A DNA stretch of 14,681 nt from JAWLGW01 sp964569055 (GTDB taxonomy: Bacteria; Planctomycetota; J058): the NCBI GenBank assembly GCA_964569055.1, contig CAZMSZ010000174.1, positions 1 through 14,681 on the forward strand, written 5' to 3'. Positions 8,111-14,681 of this stretch are shown here, one piece after another. Under the pieces are notes generated by a model. That model was not told where the DNA came from. It worked only from the letters and a program-made list of their open reading frames with translations, and did no database searches. A program made the position numbers and the translations under genes. Positions within the stretch are counted from its first letter, which is position 1; each line of letters opens with the position of its first letter.

Positions 8111-9013
8111 GGGCCCCCAGCTCCAGGGATGCACCCGCGCCTCGACGGGGTTGGGCCACACCTCGTGGCGGAGCGGCGGCGCCTCGGGATCGACCTCGGG
8201 GGCGTCCGCGCGCCCGCCCAGCTCCTTGGCGAACACCCGCACCCGCGCCAGCGGCGCGCTCAGGGCCGGGGCGCGCAGCTCGAGCGTGGAGCGCCCCGGG
8301 GGGAGCCAGGCCACCACGTCCTGACGGCGCTGCGCCGTGCCGGCGGGGTCGAGCCACTGCACCGCCAGCCGGGCGTACTGCGTGCTCGGCTCCTGGTGCT
8401 CGAGGCCCAGCCGCAGGCCCCAGCCGCCACCGACGCGCTCGAGGTCCGAGCTCGCCAGCGCCAGCGCGAAGTCGCGCGGGTCGTACTCCACCTCGGGGTC
8501 GCCGAGCGCCGGCGGCGCGTCGATCACGATCAGGTCAATGGTGCGGAGAGCCGTGGGCTCGGTCGGACCGGCCACGCGGCAGCGGACCCAGCTCTCGCCC
8601 GGGGTGGGGAACGCGATCGGGGTGGGCGCCACGCCGATCACGCGGCCCTCGCCGTCGCGGAACTCGACCGCGATCCGCGTGCCGGGCCGGCCCTGGCCGC
8701 GCGCCGAGAACGCGACGTACCAGGGCTCCTCGGGCCGGGGCGGACGCTCGACGTCCAGCCTCGCGATCTCCACGCCGGGGAGGTTGAGATCGCTGCGCCA
8801 CTCGACGCTGACCCGGTCGATCTCCTGCACCAGCCCGGGCGGCGCGCCGGTCACGCCGCCGGGCGGCTCCTCGGGGAAGGTCTCGGCGGTCTTGGCAGGG
8901 GTGGCCGTGGAGATCGAGTCTGCGGCTTCGGTGGCCGGCGACTCCGGAGCGGTGCCACGGCACCCGGCCACGGTCAGCGCGAGCGCCCAGGCGGCGCACA
9001 GGCGTAGGGTCAT
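8111..9013 (-). CDS. Lipoprotein with two beta-sandwich-like repeats, 3'-partial at assembly gap
   Basis: Family not recognised. The ATG at 9013 starts a type II signal peptide with lipobox VAGC (15-18), so Cys18 should be lipidated and the protein membrane-anchored. A Thr/Ala/Pro/Glu-rich linker (19-62) follows. Two stretches (about 67-166 and 182-264) share a pattern: a hydrophobic strand, D..G turn, variable part, then PGxS, an R-containing strand and a final hydrophobic strand. Compare GTRIAVEFRDGEGRV with YARLAVQWLDPAGTA, and TPGESWVRCR with PPGRSTLELR. This looks like an internal duplication of a FxLyD- or DUF3426-like beta-sandwich, by inference only. GGGGAGG lies at 9032-9026 and a promoter-like element further upstream. 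The 301 visible residues end at the gap, so the C-terminus is unknown. It converges on the macroglobulin gene. Confidence 0.85.
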
Positions 9014-9046
9014 GGGTGGAGCCTTCCTCCCCGGCGTGCGGGCGGG

Positions 9047-9055
9047 ACGCTACCA
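9047..9055 (-). promoter_or_regulatory. Extended -10-like promoter element (TGGTAGCGT, minus strand)
   Basis: On the minus strand, TGGTAGCGT ends 33 nt before the ATG of the lipoprotein gene and fits TGnTAnnnT. It differs by one base from the element before the macroglobulin gene. It implies that the lipoprotein is its own transcription unit rather than the end of the five-gene operon upstream, whose last stop is at 9124. No -35 box is evident, and the 110-nt intergenic stretch shows nothing else convincing. Confidence 0.45.
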
Positions 9056-9123
9056 CGGTCGGCTCGAGGTCGCCGCACGTGCCGTGCGTGCGGGACGCGC
9101 ACGACGAAAGGTGGCGCCTCCTG

Positions 9124-10074
9124 TCAGAGCGCCTGCTGGAGCTGCCAGATCGGGAGCAGGATCCAGCCCACCATCGAGCCGAACACCACGACGGCGCCCA
9201 GCACCGCCGCCTGCGCGCAGACCCGCTCGAGGCGGGCGGGCAGCCGCAGGAGCGGCAGCGGGGCCAGGAGCACCAGCGCGGGGAGCGTGAACCACCACCT
9301 CGCGAGGTGATTGGCCAGCGAGAGCAGCACCTGTGTGGGGAGCGGCAACGCCACGCCCAGGCTGGCGAACACGTCGGCGAACTTGGGTATCAGCACGACG
9401 AGCACCCACCCGGCGAGGGCCGCGGCGCCGACGGCGAGCGCGTAGGGGCCGTGCGGCAGCGCGCTCGCGGCCGCGCGCCCGTCTGGGGTGAACCACCGCC
9501 GGCAGGCGGGGTGGAGCACCACCGCCACCAGGACGAGCAGGATCGGCGCGATGGCCAGGGCGGCCGCGACGCCGCGCCCCTGCCCGGCGGCGGCGGCCAG
9601 CGGCACCGCGACCAGCGCCGCCAGCAGCGCGGTCCACCGCCCGGCCCAGGGCCGGAGGCGCAGCAGCGCGAACCCGAGGACCGACGGGACGAGGGCGAGG
9701 GTCGCGACGAGCAGCGCCGAGGGCGCGCGCAGGGTCGTGGGGTCCTCGCTCTGTCCCGCGACCAGGTGCAGGATCAGGAACCCGATCGTGAGGAGCCCGT
9801 CCGCCGCGAGCGCCGCGCCGGCGCCGAGCGGCAGCGCCAGCGACAGCGCCTGACCCCAGGTCGCGCGGGGGCTGGCCGCCTCGGGGTCGACCCGCCAGGC
9901 CTCGAGGGCCGCCGCCCGCTCGGCCTCGCTCAGGGTCGGGTAGGCGCGCGCCACCGCGGCGGGCGCGCGCTCCTCGCCCACGCGCTCCACCAGCCGGCCG
10001 ATCGCGCGCACGGCGACCGGCGGGTCGCCGAGGCCGGGAGCTCCCGTCGGGGCGAGCGGGCGGGGCGTGCTCAC
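9124..10074 (-). CDS. Polytopic membrane protein with GspF/PilC (T2SF)-like C-terminal part
   Basis: Inner-membrane protein of 316 residues, function unknown. A Pro-rich and then helical cytoplasmic N-terminus (1-75) is followed by about seven hydrophobic segments (near 86-106, 118-139, 147-163, 170-189, 210-229, 262-278 and 288-309). The part IPKFADVFASLGVALPLPTQ (229-248) closely resembles the loop of type II secretion F/PilC proteins (VPKFA-lF-dlG-LPlPT), and the end (VGWILLPIWQLQQAL) resembles the GspF C-terminus (lPIFQL-Q). The middle (RPWAGRW...VLHPACRRWFTPDGRA, 141-201) is not GspF-like. No GspE, GspG or pilin gene is nearby, so it is probably a repurposed or degenerate relative rather than a secretion platform. 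The GTG start is supported by AGGAG six to seven bases upstream; it lies 9 nt after the preceding lipoprotein stop. Last gene of the operon. Confidence 0.82.
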   Translation of the reverse strand: MSTPRPLAPTGAPGLGDPPVAVRAIGRLVERVGEERAPAAVARAYPTLSEAERAAALEAWRVDPEAASPRATWGQALSLALPLGAGAALAADGLLTIGFLILHLVAGQSEDPTTLRAPSALLVATLALVPSVLGFALLRLRPWAGRWTALLAALVAVPLAAAAGQGRGVAAALAIAPILLVLVAVVLHPACRRWFTPDGRAAASALPHGPYALAVGAAALAGWVLVVLIPKFADVFASLGVALPLPTQVLLSLANHLARWWFTLPALVLLAPLPLLRLPARLERVCAQAAVLGAVVVFGSMVGWILLPIWQLQQAL

Positions 10075-10083
10075 GGGGATCTC

Positions 10084-10437
10084 CTACTGCGGCTTCGCCT
10101 CGAGCGCCTTAACGGCCTCGTCGAAGGCGGCCTGCACCGCCGCGGTCTCCTCGGCGCTGGGCGTGCCGAGCTGCCCCTCCGCGTCGACGGTATGGAAGCT
10201 CGTCATGGCGCGCCCGGCGCGGATCACGTCGAGGCGCAGCAGCAGCTTCCCGTCCGCGCCGGGGTGGGTGAACACGCGCGTGACCGGCTGGTCGTCCTCG
10301 TTGACGAACAGCCAGCCCGCCTTGACCGCGGGCTGGTTCATGGTCGACACGCGCACCACCGACGAGCAGCCCGCGAGCGCGAGCAGCAGCGCGGCCGCCG
10401 GCGCGAGCAGCGCGGCGCTCACTCGCAGACGTAGCAC
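10084..10437 (-). CDS. Small lipoprotein (about 117 aa), unknown function
   Basis: Not a family I recognise. The signal peptide ends in a lipobox, LAGC, so the mature chain would be a lipid-anchored protein of about 94 residues. The mature part has hydrophobic/acidic strands (GWLFVNEDDQPVTRVF, LLLRLDVIRAG) and a charged C-terminal helix (EETAAVQAAFDEAVKALEAK). Two starts are possible. GTG at 10437 gives a basic n-region (VLRLR) as expected for a signal peptide and overlaps the cupin gene by 19 nt. GTG at 10422 gives a 112-residue form with a 4-nt GTGA overlap but no positive charge. I chose the first. Neither has a clear Shine-Dalgarno sequence, so translation probably depends on coupling to the cupin gene. 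The stop is TAG. Confidence 0.75.
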   Translation of the reverse strand: MLRLRVSAALLAPAAALLLALAGCSSVVRVSTMNQPAVKAGWLFVNEDDQPVTRVFTHPGADGKLLLRLDVIRAGRAMTSFHTVDAEGQLGTPSAEETAAVQAAFDEAVKALEAKPQ

Positions 10438-10934
10438 ACGCCCAGCCCGTCGACCGCCTGGGGGCGGTCGCGCTCCGCGTTGACGATGCACAGGAACCCG
10501 AACGGCTCGCTCGCCCCCTCGGGGCAGCGGAACTGGTGGGCGTCCATGGGGGCCACGTAGACCACGTCGCCGAACCCGACCTCGTAGATGTAGCAGCCGG
10601 TCTGCGCCTCGCCGCGTCCGCGCATGCCGACCACCACGTGCTCGTGCTCGTGCTTCTCGAGCGTGGAGTAGCCGCCGGGGTCGATCTCGAAGTAGCGCAC
10701 GTGAAAGCGCGGCGTCTCGCCCCGCTTGCCGATCAGCTCGCGCCGGGTGATCCCCTTGTAGTCGGCGGTGTCCTTCTTGTAGGGCTCGAGCGGGACGCCG
10801 GCCCACTCGAACCCCGCCAGGAAGTCGAGCACCTTGCTGTGGTTCCCCTCCAGGCCGGGGCGCGGCGGCGCCTTGCCGCTCGGCGTGCGCACCCCGCTCG
10901 GGCTGGCGCCCGCGTTCGCGTCGGGCGGCGTCAC
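10419..10934 (-). CDS. Single-domain cupin protein
   Basis: Cupin of 171 residues, predicted cytosolic; the reaction is unknown. After a Pro/Gly/Ala-rich leader (1-30) comes the block YKGITRREL (59-67), seen in a small-cupin family of the MJ0764 type. The barrel follows: RYFEIDPGGYSTLEKHEHEH (80-99) supplies H95, H97 and H99 of cupin motif 1, and GDVVYVAPMDAHQF (122-135) supplies H133 of motif 2, so a metal site is likely. The motif 1 glutamate is not obvious. The C-terminus ends GVCYVCE, an unusual paired-cysteine tail. The GTG start overlaps the acyl-CoA dehydrogenase stop by 4 nt and has GGAGG nine bases upstream. Such cupins may be dioxygenases, isomerases or ligand sensors; the sequence does not decide. 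Confidence 0.9.
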   Translation of the reverse strand: MTPPDANAGASPSGVRTPSGKAPPRPGLEGNHSKVLDFLAGFEWAGVPLEPYKKDTADYKGITRRELIGKRGETPRFHVRYFEIDPGGYSTLEKHEHEHVVVGMRGRGEAQTGCYIYEVGFGDVVYVAPMDAHQFRCPEGASEPFGFLCIVNAERDRPQAVDGLGVCYVCE

Positions 10935-12598
10935 AGGCAAGGCCCTCCGGCGAGCGCGGCCAGGCGGAGCGCGGCGCGACCCTCGGGGCCGTCGGGCTCG
11001 CCCTCCCCCGCCTCGAGCAGGAGCGCGGCCTCCAGGCCGCGCGCCAGGCGGAAGGCCAGCCCGCGGGCGGGCGCGGGCGAGGCGCCCTGGCCGAGCGCCG
11101 CGAACCCCTCCTCGGCCGCGGCGAGGTGCGCCGCCGCCTGCTCGCGCGCCGGGGCCAGCGCGGCCGCCGACGAGACGTCGAGGGCGGCGCGTCCGCGCTC
11201 GAACAGCGGCGCGAGCTGGCCCTTGCGGGCCAGCCGCACGAGGTCGAGCGCCAGCACGTTGGTCGTCCCCTCCCAGATCGGCAGCACCTGCGCGTCGCGC
11301 AGCACGCGCGCCATGGGCCAGTCCTCGATGTAGCCGCACCCGCCGAGCATCTCCACCGCCTCGGAGGCGCAGGCCACCGCGACCTTGCCGGTGAACAGCT
11401 TGATCAGCGGGGTGATCGCGCGCAGCAGGCCCTCGGCGCGGGCATCGCCGCCGTCGGCTCGGTCGATCGCGGTGGACGCCTCGAGGACCAGCGCCAGCGC
11501 GCCGGCGTACTCGGCCTCGAGCGCGCCGAGCGTCTCGGCGGCCAGCGGGTGCTCGACCACCTTGCGCCCGAACGTGGTGCGCCGCTCGGCGAACGAGCGC
11601 GCCTCCAGCCACGAGCGCGCGATCGCCGAGCAGGACACGACCGCGTTGTAGAGGCGGGAGAGGTTGAGCATGCCGGCCATCTGCTTGAAGCCCGAGTCGA
11701 TCGGGCCCACCCGCAGGGCGGGCGCCTCGGCCAGCACGACCTCGCCGGTCGGCATGGAGCGCGTGCCGAGCTTCGCCTTGAGCCGCTCGATCCGGAACGT
11801 CTCGCCGGTCTGCTTGGCGCGCTCGATCAGGAACAGGCCCAGCCCGGCCGTCCCTTCGGCCGCGCCCTCGGGGCGGGCCAGCGCCAGAATGTACTCGGCG
11901 TCGACGTTGCTGCAGAACCACTTCTCGCCGCTCAGCGCCCACTGATCGCCCAGGCGCTTGGCGAACGTCCCGGTGTCGGTGCGCGAGCGCTCGGTCAGGA
12001 CCCAGGTCTCGCCGACCCGCCGGGCGCGGGTCTCGGCCCGCCCCACGTCGGAGCCGCCCGCCTTCTCGGTCAGGAACATGGCGCCCGTCGAGCGCGGGTC
12101 TCCCAGCCCCCACGACAGCCGCGGCACGAACGCCTCGGCCAGGCCCGCGTCGCCCGAGCGCTCGAGCACCCGCGCCACCCCGTCGGTCATGCACAGCGGG
12201 CAGAGCACGCCCGCCTCCGCCATGCCGAACTGGAGCGTGCGCGCGAAGCCGACCCGCTGCGCCACCCCGCGCGCCCGCAGCTCGGGGTCGTACTTGGCGC
12301 CGACCAGGCGGTACTTGCCGTAGGCCAGCGCCTCCACCTCGCGGTAGGCCGGGTGGTACTCGATCGCGTAGACCGGGTTGCCGGCGGGGTCGCGCGGGAC
12401 CAGCCGCGGCCCCTCGCGGTCGGCCAGCACCGCCAGCCGCTCGATCCGGTCGGCCGCGTCGGCGCCGAGCGCGGCGAACGTGGGCTCCTGCTCGGTCCAC
12501 ACGTCGTGCGGGAGCGCGCGGCGGAGCGCGCGGCGGAGCACGGGGTCGCGCTCCCAGAAGCTCGTCCGGTCCAGGCCGGGGACGTGGGGTTCGCTCAT
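10931..12598 (-). CDS. AidB-like acyl-CoA dehydrogenase family flavoprotein
   Basis: FAD-dependent acyl-CoA dehydrogenase fold, 555 residues, longer than a typical beta-oxidation enzyme (about 380) and matching the AidB branch (about 540). AidB-like traits are the N-terminal extension with YHPAYREV (81-88), AGVLCPLCMTDG (129-140), the FAD-loop phrase LTEKAGGSDV (176-185), GEKWFCSNVDAEY (224-236), LGTRSMPTGEV (278-287), RTTFG (340-344), EAVEMLGGCGYIED (413-426) and IWEGTTNVLALD (441-452), with E443 at the usual catalytic-base position. The C-terminal region (about 460-555) is helical; whether it binds DNA as in E. coli AidB is not evident. ATG at 12598 overlaps the P-II stop (ATGA) and has GAGGAGG just upstream. 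The substrate is unknown: an acyl-CoA is likely, and a role in alkylation response is possible but unsupported by context. Confidence 0.93.
   Translation of the reverse strand: MSEPHVPGLDRTSFWERDPVLRRALRRALPHDVWTEQEPTFAALGADAADRIERLAVLADREGPRLVPRDPAGNPVYAIEYHPAYREVEALAYGKYRLVGAKYDPELRARGVAQRVGFARTLQFGMAEAGVLCPLCMTDGVARVLERSGDAGLAEAFVPRLSWGLGDPRSTGAMFLTEKAGGSDVGRAETRARRVGETWVLTERSRTDTGTFAKRLGDQWALSGEKWFCSNVDAEYILALARPEGAAEGTAGLGLFLIERAKQTGETFRIERLKAKLGTRSMPTGEVVLAEAPALRVGPIDSGFKQMAGMLNLSRLYNAVVSCSAIARSWLEARSFAERRTTFGRKVVEHPLAAETLGALEAEYAGALALVLEASTAIDRADGGDARAEGLLRAITPLIKLFTGKVAVACASEAVEMLGGCGYIEDWPMARVLRDAQVLPIWEGTTNVLALDLVRLARKGQLAPLFERGRAALDVSSAAALAPAREQAAAHLAAAEEGFAALGQGASPAPARGLAFRLARGLEAALLLEAGEGEPDGPEGRAALRLAALAGGPCL
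10944..10948 (-). promoter_or_regulatory. Ribosome binding site deciding the cupin GTG start
   Basis: GGAGG on the minus strand lies nine bases before the GTG at 10934, inside the last codons of the acyl-CoA dehydrogenase gene. It supports the GTG start that overlaps the upstream stop, including the Pro-rich leader, over any internal start. Confidence 0.7.
12511..12539 (-). repeat. 12-bp tandem repeat inside the acyl-CoA dehydrogenase gene
   Basis: On the plus strand the unit GGAGCGCGCGGC occurs twice and starts a third time. On the coding strand it gives a doubled LRRA motif (residues 22-29) in a probable amphipathic helix near the N-terminus. Being in frame, it could expand or contract without breaking the gene. 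Confidence 0.6.
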
Positions 12599-12921
12599 GA
12601 GGCCTCCTCGTGCGTGGCGCGCACGTCGGTCACCAAGATCTTGCCGTCGCCGATCCGCCCGGTGCGCGCCGCCTCGCAGATCGCGCCCACGATCCGCTCC
12701 TTGTCGAAGGCGGAGGCGACGAACTCCAGGCGCACCTTGGGGAGGAACGTGATCCGGTACTCGGACCCCTCGTACAGCTCGAGGTGCCCCTTCTGCCGCC
12801 CGTAGCCGCGGCACTCCGAGATCACCAGCTCGCGCACCGCGAACGGCCGGAGCGCGGCGACCACGTCCTGGAGCTTGAAGGGCTTGACGACCACCCAGAA
12901 CCGCTTGAGCGGCACGCGCAT
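12595..12921 (-). CDS. Divergent P-II-like signal transduction protein
   Basis: Small trimeric-type regulator of the P-II (GlnB/GlnK) superfamily; family members sense ATP/ADP and 2-oxoglutarate and bind target proteins through the T-loop. The 108 residues carry KPFKLQDVVAAL (13-24), the T-loop RGYGRQKGHLELYEGSEY (38-55) with the modifiable-tyrosine position kept (Y55, equal to GlnB Y51), FLPKVRLEF, and TGRIGDGKILV, the B-loop nucleotide site. The C-terminus is short: after GKILVTDVRA it lacks the RIRTGE arginine segment of canonical P-II. W9 and an MRVPLKRF start also differ. The ATG at 12921 is preferred; a GTG at 12957 in frame would add a non-conserved leader. It is not beside amtB or glnA but is coupled by a 4-nt overlap to the acyl-CoA dehydrogenase. 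No Shine-Dalgarno sequence is seen. Confidence 0.92.
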   Translation of the reverse strand: MRVPLKRFWVVVKPFKLQDVVAALRPFAVRELVISECRGYGRQKGHLELYEGSEYRITFLPKVRLEFVASAFDKERIVGAICEAARTGRIGDGKILVTDVRATHEEAS

Positions 12922-12929
12922 GGCGGCCG

Positions 12930-12937
12930 AGCATACC
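12930..12937 (-). promoter_or_regulatory. -10-like element close to the P-II start (GGTATGCT)
   Basis: On the minus strand GGTATGCT (hexamer TATGCT, 12935-12930) ends eight bases before the P-II ATG. If used as a -10, transcription would begin at or within about three bases of the start codon, giving a leaderless message. This fits the lack of a Shine-Dalgarno sequence. No -35 box is clear. This is inference only. Confidence 0.35.
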
Positions 12938-12995
12938 TGCTGAGCGCGGGCGAGCACCCCGCCACGCCGAGCGGCCGCGACGGAGCGCGGGGGCC

Positions 12996-13001
12996 TATCA
13001 T
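12996..13001 (+). promoter_or_regulatory. -10-like element (TATCAT) before the prolyl oligopeptidase gene
   Basis: TATCAT matches five of six bases of TATAAT in an otherwise very GC-rich stretch, and ends 29 nt before the ATG at 13031. That is the same distance range as the elements of the macroglobulin and lipoprotein genes. No -35 hexamer is seen at the expected spacing. It sits back to back with the P-II operon start in a 109-nt divergent intergenic region. Confidence 0.45.
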
Positions 13002-13030
13002 GGCGCGCCCGGTCCGCTCAGGGAGGCCTC

Positions 13031-14681
<1,651 letters not shown>

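Noticed and set aside
8111..9007. Continuation of the plus-strand macroglobulin frame beyond the gap
   Set aside because: The translation becomes Arg/His/Gly-rich with no domain similarity and is antisense to a convincing lipoprotein gene; the family's C-terminal end is already reached before the gap.
3476..9013. 1845-codon open frame on the minus strand spanning the gap
   Set aside because: Only the part upstream of the gap (9013-8111) has protein-like composition and a signal peptide. The rest reads antisense to the macroglobulin gene in Arg/Gly/Ala-rich nonsense and is joined through Ns.
9083..9103. Possible hairpin (CGTGCG ... CGCACG) between the membrane protein and lipoprotein genes
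   Set aside because: Only a 6-bp stem with a 9-nt loop and no T-run on either strand; expected by chance at this base composition.
9124..10074. Part of a type II secretion or type IV pilus locus
   Set aside because: Only a partial GspF-like segment is present and no ATPase, pseudopilin or secretin gene is seen nearby.
10931..12598. Naming the dehydrogenase aidB as a DNA alkylation-response gene
   Set aside because: The family match is good, but the neighbours are a P-II-like protein and a cupin rather than ada or alkB, and no DNA-binding region can be confirmed by eye.
11126..12805. 559-codon plus-strand frame antisense to the acyl-CoA dehydrogenase
   Set aside because: Low-complexity Arg/Gly/His composition and no motif; the minus strand carries intact dehydrogenase motifs and good ribosome sites.

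Overview
The window is very GC-rich DNA (about three quarters G+C by eye) with tightly packed, often overlapping genes and GTG or TTG starts. One run of 100 Ns marks a scaffold join, which suggests a draft or metagenome assembly. The gene content suits a Gram-negative-type bacterium with periplasm-directed proteins and lipoproteins that makes menaquinone. The large alpha-2-macroglobulin-like protein and the style of the membrane proteins recall Planctomycetota or deep 'delta'-like lineages, but the phylum cannot be fixed from this sequence alone.

Bases 1-3639 (+) hold a compact menaquinone operon: a polyprenyl diphosphate synthase (5' end cut off by the window), a type I-beta DAHP synthase (aroF), the methyltransferase menG/ubiE and naphthoate synthase menB. 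Spacings are 11 nt, a 4-nt overlap and 5 nt. Together they cover the isoprenoid tail, entry into the chorismate pathway, ring closure and the final methylation. menA, menC, menD, menE and menF are not in the window.

Bases 3722-8010 (+) encode an exported bacterial alpha-2-macroglobulin-like protein with a TPR-like N-terminal segment and no thioester. It runs into the N gap (8011-8110) only a few residues before its expected end. From the other side of the gap a lipoprotein gene (8111-9013, -) converges on it and also loses its 3' end there.

Bases 9124-12921 (-) form the most unusual block. It is a translationally coupled five-gene operon, in transcription order: a divergent P-II-like protein, an AidB-like acyl-CoA dehydrogenase, a cupin, a small lipoprotein, and a polytopic membrane protein whose C-terminal part resembles the GspF/PilC type II secretion family. 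Stop and start codons overlap at the first three junctions, and the last gap is 9 nt. The combination of a P-II-like regulator, a flavoenzyme and envelope proteins is not one I recognise as a described system.

Bases 13031-14681 (+) are the first 550 residues of an exported S9A prolyl oligopeptidase, cut off just before the expected catalytic serine. It is divergent from the P-II operon, with a shared intergenic region of 109 nt.

Four transcription units are preceded by TA-rich -10-like elements, three of them 29-33 nt before the start codon. No recognisable -35 boxes, tRNAs, rRNAs, CRISPR arrays or insertion sequences were seen.
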